DNA from: Fagopyrum homotropicum
Taxonomy: Eukaryota; Streptophyta; Magnoliopsida; Caryophyllales; Polygonaceae
NCBI GenBank assembly: GCA_033239125.1
Contig: BSWB01000004.1
Location: forward strand, 137,156,426-137,220,425
Reading direction: 5' to 3'
DNA length: 64,000 nucleotides
The translations under genes and the position numbers were made by a program. A model generated the notes under the pieces. That model saw only the letters and a list, made by a program, of their open reading frames with translations, was not told the origin of the DNA and ran no database searches. Positions 45,928 to 57,385 of this stretch are shown here, piece after piece; position 1 is the first letter of the stretch, and every line of letters begins with the position of its first letter.

Positions 45928-46623
45928 ATGGAGGGAGATGGTGCTGGTGGCTGTATTTGCTGTCATGGTAGGAGGGTTTTGAAAATCTTGCTTGGTGCGT
46001 TGCTTCTGGTTTGTTTTGTATCTATTTTGTCCATAGGAACAGTATCATCAAATGTGGTGATAAAGGCACCCCATGCTCATTTCGAGCATGGGAAGATGTT
46101 AGTGGGCAATCAGCACGGTCATCTTGGTCATCACCTTGTTGTCGTTAGCAAGCGAAGAGTTCCCAATGGCCCTGATCCAATTCACAACAGGTACTTCCAT
46201 CTAGCAGTGTGCCGAATCAAGAATTAATATTTTTGTGGGTGATGATAATAAGATCAGGATTGAAGTTTTAAATTGTCTGTAAACTGATTTGCTTCCTAAT
46301 CTTTTTTTTAAGAGTGATGTATATTAGGATAAGCATCAAAAATTGTTACTGGTGCATGGTTGGGGTGATGGTACTTTAAGCTCTCTAAAAAAAGTATCTT
46401 TAAAATCAGCCTTTCTCTTATTTTTTATAACTGGTAAATAAAGTTGGTTGGACTGCTTTTTATATGGGGTTAAAACATAGATGTTTCCCCTCTTACCTCA
46501 TTTTGATGTTCAAATGAGTATTTGAGGGCCCTCACTCTCAAGTCTCACACATGCTGTTGTTAAACTTTTCTTTTGTTTTTCAGGCGTATAGGCGAGTCAA
46601 GACGACCGCCAGGTAGAGCCTAA
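45928..46623 (+). CDS. CLE25: CLE25-like secreted signalling peptide precursor (two exons)
   Basis: Exon 1 is 45928-46190, intron 46191-46583 (GTACTT...TTTTTCAG), exon 2 46584-46623 with TAA at 46621; 100 residues. A short cytosolic N-terminus is followed by a hydrophobic segment (about residues 17-37), the secretion signal or anchor. The 12-residue CLE motif RRVPNGPDPIHN is residues 76-87, one residue from the CLE25 core RKVPNGPDPIHN and two from that of CLE26. The short basic tail with SRRPPGRA also suits CLE25, as does a C-terminal intron. Mature CLE peptides act outside the cell through CLAVATA1-type receptor kinases; CLE25 works in vascular tissue and in the Arabidopsis drought response. 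The ATG is the first in frame. The gene looks intact and is the only complete host gene in the window. CLE26 is the alternative. Confidence 0.9.
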
Positions 46624-48097
46624 GCATGGACCATCAAGCTGCTATCAAGGAAGTGTTTGCCATATATTCTGATGGTAATTGATGGCGTTGAAACTGTGTA
46701 GAGCTATTATGAATGTTTAGTTATGAACCAACTCGAATGAAAACGGTTGGTTGGTTCATCTTTGAATTCATGCTACAAGACGAACGAAGCTTACGTAGAG
46801 CTTAAGTTGATAAGAAAATGGTTGATTTGAAAGGTTTGCATGAGTGACCACTGCATAATAGAGGATCCTTCTTTTTTGACTGCGTGCTCTATGCATATGA
46901 ATATATGATAATGAGTAGGCTTGCACTGTTTGCTCTTTTGGCCAAAAAAGGATTCTTTTCTCTTTGCCTTTTAACTGTGGCTCTTCTTGTTGAGAAAGTG
47001 AAGGTTGGTGTTCTTGTCAATCATGAATGCTAATGCCCCATTTTTTATAAGGTTATTCTGCTTTTGGATCATGTTTGATGGAAATAAACTTGCAATTACT
47101 GCACTTAATTTGGTCTCTGCCGACGCTCCAACTTGGCTATTCTTTTGGGGTTTGGCTACTGTTCAAAGGAATTGACATTAACTTCACTTAACTGGAGAGT
47201 TTCGTCAGACTTAAGAATTTTGGTCTAAGGGAGAAGACCCTGATCTAGAAATTTTTGGGTTTACTACTATTACAATATAGAATTACTAATTTTGTACAAT
47301 GTCTCATTTAAAAAATGGTTTTTGATTTGTTTTTGTCAATGCTTTCGTTTTTGTTGCAGGAGCTTCTTACATGCACAAAACAAGTATAATCAAGGAATCC
47401 ATGGGCTGGAATACTTTACAAAGGTTATGGCTAGAGCCTAGAGCCAAGGACGTGAGCTATTCAAACTGATGATTTTACAATCGATCCATCTCAAGATCAA
47501 CCACCAATCTCGGCATTTTGTTGAGATTAAGATGAACTCTACCGTTAAGTTCTTAATTCTGGATCAAATGAAATGTATCTCCTTTTGGATTTATAATCCA
47601 TGTACTTGTGTTCATAACTTTGGTCATCCCCTGTTTACTTCCTCTTATGGTTTTGAGACCATGGTGTCTTGGCTCTCAACCTTCACAACATGCAAGAAAA
47701 GTGTATCTCATACTCTTGATAACAATCTAGGACTATAACTCATGATTCTTGGGATATAACCCATTTATCCCGATTCTATCAATGTGCCTTTTGTTGGGTT
47801 GTACATCCTTGTACTTTACCAAACTACATGGATGACCCGATCGGTGTTGTCTCTTCCCTGTGATTACTACCCGGAAGAACTTCGTTCCAACGAGGCGATT
47901 ACCCCTCACAAAAATCCTACCAATCGTATGACTCCTAACCATTGTTTGCTAACGTCATTGATATGTTACCAACCTTATGCTATCAATGGGAAAATTCGCC
48001 TTTATGGATTCTAGCACCCGATCTATATCACAAAAACAATCAAAATCTACCAAATTACTATGATAATAAACCTATCAGGTTACTATTATAAACATAA
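46624..48097 (+). other. CLE gene 3' flank, no further gene supported
   Basis: The first few hundred bases are likely 3' UTR. A CAG-type acceptor lies near 47360, but the frames after it (for example 47469-47738) resemble no protein family. Confidence 0.55.
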
Positions 48098-51000
48098 CTA
48101 GTTTAGGACCCGTGCCTTGCACGGGTATTTAAAAATATATACTAATTTTAAAAACATTGATAATATACGTCGAGTATTAATTACCATGTAATTATTTAAT
48201 GTATAATATAAAGACAATAATTAAGTGGTTGATTCGTATCCAATTATATACTCAACGTTCATAATCACCCGGAGAGATTTGAGAAGATTAAAATTAATTT
48301 GATTACATTTTTATCTTTTACCGATACGGTTTCGAAAAAAAAATTACCAATTTAATTTTCATAAAAATAGTAGTCATCAATTTTTAATCCCTTTTATTAT
48401 TTTTGATAAGAAAAAAAAAATGTACGGACTTTATAAGAAATATATAGAGAGAGAAAGAGATTTATTTTTAACCGAGTTTAAAATTTAAAAATAAACAAAA
48501 TTCATTCATCAATTGATAAAAATTGAAACCGTTAGTTAAAATAGAAAGGATATATTGGAAAAATTATGATCGGGTTGATTTCAAAAGAGACACGAAACCT
48601 AATTCATCAAACTAAACATACTTCAACTTAGCCAAAAGACTAAAAAATTTATGATTTCTTTAATTTTCAAACCCTCTATTATATAAGTTATCAAACTATC
48701 ATTCATACTTGATAATCGATGTGGGTTGAAAATATTTAGCAACCCACAAATCATTAGGTCAATAAACCACAAAACAGTAGCAACGACCCACAAAGTAGAA
48801 AAAAAAAACAGTTATGAATAAAATTATACTTTAACTTAGTCAGAAGGCCAATAAATGCTAATTTAATTAATCTTCAAACCCTCTATTTATACAAGTTATC
48901 AAACTATCAGTCTTACTTGATAATCAATGTGGATTGAAAATAAGGTCAAGAAATGTATTTTTTGATCAATCTTCAAACCCTCTATTTATACAATTTATCA
49001 AACTATCAGTCTTACTTGATAATCGATGTGGGATTGAAAATATTTAACAAGCCACAAAACATTTGGTCAACGACCCATAAAGCAGTAGGTCAACGGCCAA
49101 GAAACTAGATATTAATCAATTATGAATAAAAACTATACTTCAACTTAACCAAAAGAGCAAGAAATGTTATCAAACTATCAGCTTTACTTGATAATCGACG
49201 TGAGATTGAAAATATTTAACAACCCACAAAACATAGGTCAATGACCCACAAAGCTGATATTAATCCGTTATGAATATTATACTTCAACTTAGCGAGAAGG
49301 CTAAAAAATATTTGATTTGTTTAATCTTCAAAGCATCTATTTATACAAGTTATCAAACTATCAGTCTTACTTGATAGTCGATGTGAGATTGAAAATATTT
49401 AACAACCTTCAAAACATTAGGTCAACGACCCACAAAGTAGTAGGACAACGACCCACAAAGCTGATATTAATTCGTTATGAGTAAAAATTGTACTTCAACT
49501 TACCTAGAAGGTCAAAAAATGTTTGATTTGTTTAATATTTATTAACCCACAAAACATTAGGTCAACGGCTCACAAAGTTGTAAGTCAACAACCCAAAATA
49601 CTTGTTGTAAATAAAACTTATACTTCAAGTTAGCCAAAAGGCCAAAAAATGTATGGTTTGTTTAATCTTCAAACCCTCTATTTATACAAGTTATCAAACT
49701 ATCAACCTTACTTGATAATCGATGTGGGGTTGAAAATATTTAGCAACCCACAAAACATTAGGTCAACGGCCCACAAAACAAATATTAATCCGTTATGAAT
49801 AAAAATTATACTTCAACTTAGTCGAAAGGTCAAAAAATGTATGATTTGTATAATCTTCAAACCCTTTATTTATACAAGTTATCAAACTATCAACATTACT
49901 TGATAATCGACGTGAGATTGAAAATATTTAGCAACTCACAAAACATTAGGTTAACGACCCACAAAACAGTAGGTCAACGATCAACAAAGTAGATATTAAT
50001 CCGTTATGAATAAAATTTTTACTTCAACTTAGCTATAAGGTCAGAAATTTTTGATTTTTTAATCTTCAAACCTTATATTTATACAAGTTATAAAACTATC
50101 AGCCTTACTTGATAATCAATGTGGGACTTAAAATATTTAGCAATCCACAAAGTCAAAGATCCACAAAACAGTTGATCAGCGATCCATAAAACAATTGGTC
50201 AACGACCCACAAAACATATATTAATCCGAAATTATACTTGAACTTAGCGAGAAGGTAAAAAATGTTTGATTTGTTTAATCTTCAAAGCCTATATTTGTAC
50301 AAGTTATCAAACTATCAGTCTTACTTAATAATCGACGTGAGATAAAAAATATTAACAACCACAAAACATTAGGTTAACGACCAACAAAGTGGTAGGTCAA
50401 CGATCAACAAAGTAGATTTTAATCCATTATGATTAAAAATTATACTTCAACTTAGCCAAAAAGGACAAGAAATGTGTGATTTGTTTAATCTTCAAATCCT
50501 ATATTTATATAAGTTGTCAAACTATCAGTCTTACTTGATAATCGATGTAGGATAGCAAAATTTTGAAAATATAGATTGAGCTTATAATCCTTCAAAAATA
50601 AATTAAGAAAAAAATAAAAAAACTTTCTTAAAAAAATACTTTGATTTGTTATACTTGTAAAAGAAAAAAAAGGAATGAATTTGGTTTAAATTCGGTTGAG
50701 ATTATTATAGTTGTTATAAATAATCGGAATAAGTTAAAAAAAACTATAAGGGTGAAATAGTATAAAATATGATATATTATTATACAATACATAATCCAAA
50801 TAAGATAAAAAAATCACAATTTTTAAATCAAAATTCGTGAAAAATTTATATTCGAAATATGAAAATATAATGCAAATAAAATATATAAAAAAAACGTAAA
50901 ACATAAAATATGATATATTAAGATGATTAAATTTATAAAATAAAAAAATAAAATAAGATAAGTAATTACATTTTTAATATCGAAATAAGTTACAAAATTT

Positions 51001-51457
51001 TTATTCAAAATATGAAACTTATATAATGCAAATAAAATATATAAAAAATTATTTTAAAAAAGTTAGTTGTAATGTAAAATAGTTAAAAAAAAAAGTTGTG
51101 AAAATAGTTATAATTTATTTCGAGATATTTTTTTAATTTTTTATTTAATTGAAAATAATTATAATTTTATTTTGATTTAATATTTATGTATTTTTTTTTC
51201 TATATTTTTGTTTTTTAAATTGAAAATATTTATAATTTTATTCGAAATACATTGAATAAATAAAAATTATAGATACTTAAAAAAGAAAAAGAAGAGATTT
51301 GTTAAAGAGATATTGTAGGTGATTAGTTTTAAAAATTTATATAGGTAATTTAAAAAAGGTTTTTGTGCCTTTTAATGAGAGAGTTCGATTTTAAAATATT
51401 CATACCGGGGAACGCCACGTCAGCAGGTTAGAACTCTACTTTAGTAGTATATATTGA
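48098..51457 (-). mobile_element. Hel2: non-autonomous Helitron, 3.36 kb
   Basis: The minus-strand start is TCAATATATACTACTAAAG at 51457, with GAGTTCTAACCTGCT just inside. The end is the hairpin ACCCGTGC-aag-GCACGGGT (48126-48108) and CTAG at 48101-48098. Host A (48097) and T (51458) flank it. Both ends match Hel1 closely, while the interior has no genes and is largely a tandem array. It was probably moved by enzymes from a related autonomous Helitron. Confidence 0.87.
48600..50560. repeat. Degenerate tandem array inside Hel2, about ten units
   Basis: The phrase TTATCAAACTATCA recurs at about 48693, 48897, 48996, 49167, 49351, 49691, 49880, 50092 (variant), 50306 and 50518 (variant). Typical spacing is 180-215 bases, with shortened and extended units between. 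Each unit also carries TTAATCTTCAAACCCTCTAT, CTTGATAATCGATGTG, AGGTCAACGACCCACAAA and TTATACTTCAACTTAG phrases. CGACCCACAAA is itself repeated within units. Confidence 0.9.
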
Positions 51458-52017
51458 TAATAACAATAATTTTCATAATTTTAATTAAGAAAAATAAAGA
51501 TTACAAACGTTTGGTCAATTTCGTCCCAAGAGCACCATTCGCGCAGCCTAATGACACCAATCCCGGCCTAACGGCTCCTAAACACCAAGTATGAAAAGGA
51601 AAATTAAATATTAAAGTTGATTCGACCCCGGCCTAACGGCCTCAAAAATATAAAATAATGTTAAGGAAATTTAAAAATAAAGGTTGGTTGAGTTTTGACT
51701 CAAATCTCTATTGTCCGAGGCAATATATGATTTTCAAAACAAAATGGATCATAATCAGATCAATCAAAACAAAATCACTCTTATTTTTTTAACCAATTCG
51801 TAAATCAACCCTCTGTGAACAATTTTCTCCCTACAAATCATTTTTCTTTTAGCAATCAAGTTTTACACCTTTATACATCATGATACCCGTATTCTACAGT
51901 TTCATCTTTTGAGGCTTGATGCTGTCTTTGATGGCGGTTTTGAGCGTTTGTCGAGAAGAGGGCGTGAACTTGGGATCGACTCTTGACGGCTCTGTTGCAG
52001 ACCAAATCTGAGGTGTC
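51458..52017. other. Host DNA between Hel2 and Athila B, no gene recognised
   Basis: The phrase CCCCGGCCTAACGGCC and a near copy (CCCGGCCTAACGGCT) occur at about 51627 and 51562, a small local duplication. No protein-like exon is seen. Confidence 0.5.
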
Positions 52018-53687
52018 TGTTTGCCACTTAGCCTGCGTGCAAATAGGCTTTAAATTTATAAAACTAGAATCAAGCAAGCGAACCCGCAGTGTACAGATCG
52101 GCGTAGTGAAGCAAGAATTCCAGAGTATCGAACACAGAGATTTAGGGAGAACAAATTCAGTTGTAAAGTTGTCAAGCAAGTAAAAAGGGTAAAGCTTTGC
52201 AGATATATTGGAAAAACAACAACCCTAAAGATCCAGGTATCTAATTGTGGCAATCGATTCAAGATATACTAAAGAATTAAGGACAGAGTTAAGAGTTGCA
52301 AAGATATACTAAGGTAAAGCAATGTACGATGAAGTTCCAAGGCTTTATATGACTTATCTAGAAATACTCTCTATAAAGGTTGTTGAGGCTTCAATACAGA
52401 AAGGATCTAAAGACAAGAATTAATCTCAAATACCTAAACTTGTAACCCAAGGATCAAGACTAACTAAACCGATTAAGGTTGTGACACTCGAAATCGAAGT
52501 AGAGGTTGTTGAGGCTTCACTACTACCTAGAAAAGGGCAAGCCAAGACTAGATTAAAACTAATCTTTAACCTTGGATCAAAGTAAAAGCAAAGTTCGTAA
52601 ACTGGTATAAATTACGGGCAGATTTTGAGTTCCACGGCCGTGGAATCTCAAGAACAAACCGTTATTTTGGTTCGTCATCGAAATCTCTCTAACTCTCGGG
52701 GTCCCATCTGTTACGATCGATCTATCATCATCTAAGCCACAACTATCAACCCTTCACCTTAGAATTGCTAAAGGGTTGTAGCCAATAACTGTCATTATAA
52801 TATCAAAATCAAGTTTAAGAAGAATGAAAGATGAAACCCTTCGGAAACCTTCAAAAAAACTCAAATCAATCTCAAATCCACACACAAAAGGAATAATATA
52901 TATCGGATTCGGAATCAAACACAAGCCAATAACAATCCTTGATAAGAACGAAGAACGGGATGTCAATCCGTCTTCTAATCAAACCTAAGGACAAAAGGCG
53001 TAACTTTCGTCACAAGCAACTCCCAAATCTTCAAACCCTCGCGAATCACGTTTGCAAGCGCAAATCTCCGGACGTCCAATGCAGCCCTAAGCACGTGTTT
53101 CAAATTCTCTCCTCTCCAGCCTTTTTATAAGAAAGGATAAAATAACCGTCCGGCCCATGTGCGTAAATGATGTGGAAATAATTAATTCGACAAAAGATCG
53201 CCTAAATCACGGTCTCATGGAGTTCCACGACCGTGGTTTAGAGCGTGGAAGTGGATTACGGTTCCATATGATTTTCACGACCGTACTTTATACCGTGTAA
53301 CTCTCTGGAATACTCCACGTTCATGATGCCAAGATCCACGGCCGTGGTTTAGAGCGTGGACTTCTCTACGACCGTATTTTAGAGCGTGGAAGTGTAAATT
53401 GCTTGTGGTTTCCTTTGTGTCGTGCCATTCCTCATCCTAGCATCTCCTTTGACTTCTTTAATGTGTCCTTAATCCTTGGATGTGCTCAAATCTTCTCCTA
53501 TCTCTCTCAAATGGTTCGGTTTTAGCTCTTATTCACCTATAATCAACACAAAGCTAATGTAGACCTCCATATCGAAAATATAGACAAACTAGCTAACAAA
53601 TGCTTCAATGCCTTATCAATGAACACTATAATGGATGAAAAACAATTAGAAAAAGTGCCTAGAATATCGCAATATTTCATGCTAACA
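52018..53687 (-). repeat. Athila B 3' LTR (1670 bp)
   Basis: It aligns end to end with 12426-14172. On the plus strand it starts TGTTTGCC and ends ATGCTAACA. CCACGGCCGTGG palindromes lie at 52632-52643 and 53336-53347. The base run on its left is GTGTC; the partner duplication is outside the window. Confidence 0.87.
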
Positions 53688-55048
53688 AAATACCCCATAC
53701 TTGCCACTTGCTTGTCCCCAAGCAAGGTCTTTTGAAAGCTTTAGAACATAAGTTAGGATGAAATATGCATGCAATCTCAAAAACAAAACATCTTTTAGGT
53801 AAATGTGCTTCAAGTCAATAGATCATTCTCAAACCTTGCTTCATTCATTCTTGAAACGCTCATATACATAACCAAAGAATGTAGAGGAAAGAAATATCAT
53901 GAATTGATCAAACTTCAATGTAAACATCATAACCTTCAAGCATTATCAAAATCAAGCATAAGAAACTTCAATTTAGATCACCAAGCCAAATAACACTCTT
54001 TTGATCTTAAGGACTTCCAAATAAGGTCTAGAATGTGGAAGGGAGGGAAAACTTATAAGGATTGTGGTGTATGAATCCGGGAAGGTGGACAACTAACTCT
54101 TTTCTTTTTATTTCAATTTGCAACACCATCAACTTTGAGCTTTGCTCTCTTCTTTTCACATTATTTTTCGACTTTACTTTTGGAGTTATGGACAAAGTTG
54201 TACAAAAACCGAAGCCTAGGAGATTGGCGTTTCTCAATTTTCGAGATGCCTCAAACCCTTGATGCACATACCATAAGCCATTAGGAATATCGCTCAATCA
54301 GACTTTGGCAAGACACAAACACCCGGCTATGTGAATGGTGCCGAGTTACTCATCGTCATGATTGACTTCCCCAAACCTATTATTTTTATTCTTTGAATGC
54401 AAACAATTGCTTTCATGGCCTTCCCACATCAAAACATGCCAAAACATAACTCCTCCAAATTCCCGGATAGGTAAGGGAGGCAATTATTTCATTGAGGGGC
54501 TAAATGAACAAAGAAAGGAGAAAGAAAGGTCGAATTGCCTTAATCATTTCATAAAGAAGTATAAGAACTTATCATGTGATTTCAACTTCGATTTCCCAAT
54601 ATGATTTAGATAAAACTCTTCACATTATGAAACTTGCAAGAAAGGATAATCAACACATTCAATTCCTTTTCAATTCATTATTCGTTTAGGCATACAATTG
54701 TCATCAAAAACTTAATTCGCAAATAGTAATTATCATAGAAATCATCTCAATTCTTAGAAGCACAAAACCTTTTAGAATTTTCAAAATTTTTCAATTTTTA
54801 TGGGGTTTTCAAAAGCTTTTTCATGCAATGCAATAATGAAACGTGTGACAATGAAAGAAAGCATGCAAAGTGTTCTCGAATCAAGGCAAGCAAAGTGAGT
54901 AGAGTTATTACAAACGATAGTCACACCCACCTCATACTTGAGACAAACATTGTCCCTAATATTCAAAAAGAAATAAAGAAAAGAAAGAAAGAAAATGAAC
55001 TCACAAGACGGCGGTGGAGCGGCTAATACTGTCAATCATCCATGGTCA
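53688..55048 (-). other. Athila B spacer with polypurine tract
   Basis: Minus-strand AAGTATGGGGTATTT adjoins the LTR and is the probable plus-strand primer. Nearby, CTTGCTTGTCCCCAAGCAAG (53705-53724) forms a hairpin. No gene was seen. It aligns with 14173-15524 of Athila A. Confidence 0.65.
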
Positions 55049-56660
55049 TCACTGAGGTGGAGGCGGTGGTAGAAACGGGAAGAAGCAGGAGTCGAAGTTC
55101 CGCCCAAACTGCTGGCGGTAGATGTCTCTCATCATCCTATCATGCTCGTCAACTCGTACATCTCTAATGTCCTGCCGGACCTCCAAAGCTCCTACTCTCC
55201 TAGAGAGGTCGGTAGCCCAATCCGGAAGCTGCTCGTACCACCCCGGTGCCTGACTGTACCAAGATGGTGCATTCTGTGGTGCTGGTGCAGACGGCGGCTG
55301 TGCATACCATGTCGGCGGAGCTCCCATCCACTCTGGCTGTGATCTATACCAATCGGAAGGGGTATCCATCCATGTCGGCCTCTCACTTATGCTAGCACGG
55401 CGAGAGGAAGAGGCTCCTGAAGGTCCAGCTGGTCGTGGTGAACGTCTGGGAGGGTCAGGGAAATGTGTCGGCTGATCCGGGAAAGTGCCAAAGTCATGCT
55501 CCTCACCTCCTCCCTCAAAACCGTCACCTCCTCTCATCTGCAGCTGGTACCTCAAGAGGGACATAGGGAGGGGCTACTAACCTATTCGCATGCATAGCAG
55601 CGAATGTCTGCTCCCAATTATGGTGTCCAGCCATAATGGAATACTCAGGGAGCCATGGAACACCTCTACCTCCTTTATCCTCCCATGGCATGGCAGCGGT
55701 AGGTGGACCTCTATGCCTAGGAAAGATCAAACCTCTAGTCATGAGGCTCTGGAGTCCCAACGGTCTAGCTGTTATCCTAGTACAAGCAGAAAAATCGATA
55801 CCCAACTGTCTAGCGATGTGGGTGACCATACCACCATATCCAATGTTCCCGGATCTCTTATTCTTGAGCTTACTCATGGTGGAGGCTAGAAGGGTAGCAC
55901 AATCAGCAGGTCTACCGTGCAACATAGCGTAAAGAAGAAACAACTCATCAGTCTTAATCTTCTAAGGGGTCTCGGTCCTAGGGAAAAGACACTCAGAAAG
56001 TACTCTATGAGATATCTTCAAGGCTAAGTGATAGATAAGCTTAGCCTTGGTGTCAGCTGGTTGCCAGCGGTCCTCGCTGGCATAGATCATAGCAATGTCC
56101 TCCCAGAAATCTTTAGCGTATACACCGCTAGGAAAACGACCATTGAAGGTCTCTTGGAACCCAAAGAAGGCTCCGAACTCTAAGATCGAGAACTCGTAGT
56201 TCTCCTCCATCAGCCTAAAGGAAACTGTCCCATCCACATGGCTATGCTCAAAAGAGATCATAAACTCTCTAGTAATCTCCTCATAAGCATCTTCCCTAAT
56301 AGTGGAGAAGATGATCAAGCCGACTCTATCTAAAAGCCATGTGTGGTCACTCACCACATTCAGTGGCTCTAACTCCTCAAGAAGTAACTAGCGTGGTCCT
56401 ATGACCGGCTTCTTCTCGATCCTTTCTAGGGCATCGAGGTAATCCTCATGGATTTTTGGAATTCTAGGGGGTGGGGGTGATGGTGGCTCACTAGGAGGTA
56501 CTTGGGAGGAGGAGGAAGCATCACATTTCCTCTTCTTGCTTCTAGTAGACATTCTCCTAATCAAATCCATTTCAGTCCCAAAATTACGGCCTGTTCTACA
56601 ATTCCACGGCCGTGGTTTTCCCAGAGACCGTGATTCGGCTCTGAATTTCTCAAAACTCAA
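55049..56660 (-). pseudogene. Athila B env-like protein, broken
   Basis: Reading begins near 56660 or at the internal ATG of MSTRSKKRK. The first stretch is basic, then Ser/Pro-rich. It is followed by a globular part with VSFRLMEENYEFSILEFGAF, typical of the plant Athila ORF downstream of pol (ATHILA ORF-1 / putative plant transposon protein type). A conserved middle contains GNIGYGGMVTHIARQLG, and the C-terminus is rich in Trp, Tyr and Pro. One frame carries TAG at 56388-56390 and TAG at 55962-55964. A frameshift at about 55524-55545 leads into the last 150 codons. The molecular role is unknown. No convincing signal peptide or membrane segment is visible, so calling it an envelope protein is only historical. 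Confidence 0.8.
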
Positions 56661-57385
56661 TCAATTCACACCAAATTCACCAAGGAGCAGTCCTAGACTA
56701 ATTCCAATCCAATTTAAATCAGTTCTCCTAAAAATTAGCCAAATCGACAAAGTAGAGAAAGAGAAGAAAACCTAGGTTTTGGATTCTTAAAATCCAAATT
56801 CTGTCTTCTTCAGGGATTGTCCACTTGAATTGTTGATTGGATCTTGTAGATGGTTGAATTTGCTTCACTTTAGGCTCAAGAATCGTTCGAAATGATTACC
56901 GAATGGAGATTTGAGAGAGGGGGACGATTTACGGCGCTTTGGGGTCGTGGAAGAGGAATTTTTGTGTGGTTTTTGTGAAGAAGGTGGTTTATATAGTGAC
57001 CGTAAAATTTTTGGAAAATTACGGTCACTCGGAGTGTTCCACGGCCGTGGTTTTGTACGGAACCGTGGTTTTGATGATTTTTCTCAGAATTTTGCAAATT
57101 ACGGTCACTGTAGCTTTCACGACTGTGGTTTTGGCCGTGGAACTCTCTGTAATGTGTCAAAATCCAAGTTTCGTCAATTTCCTTCAACTTTTCCTCCTTC
57201 CATTGCTTATTCCATTGCTCCTACATCCAAAAACACAACATACCGGAAGGTATCGAGGGCAAAACAAAACAAAAACGTCTACACTAATCTAATCTAAGAA
57301 TGACAAACAAAAGCATAAGTGCAATACCTTGGGTTGCCTCCCAAGAAGCGCTTGTTTAAGGTCCGTAGATAGACCGTACTTGCAC
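56661..57385 (-). other. Spacer between pol and env-like frame
   Basis: It contains CCACGGCCGTGG at 57039-57050 and related half-sites (56604-56615 in the adjacent env start, and about 57115-57145), usually next to ATTACGGTCA. The plus-strand open frames here (56911-57297) arise from this repeat and are not genes. Confidence 0.6.

Noticed and set aside
47469..48014. Frames after the CLE gene on both strands
   Set aside because: No family resemblance. Likely 3' flank of the CLE gene.
56911..57297. Two plus-strand frames of 117-128 codons opposite the Athila spacer
   Set aside because: Their peptides (HGRG, GRGF and similar) come from the CCACGGCCGTGG repeat rather than a gene.
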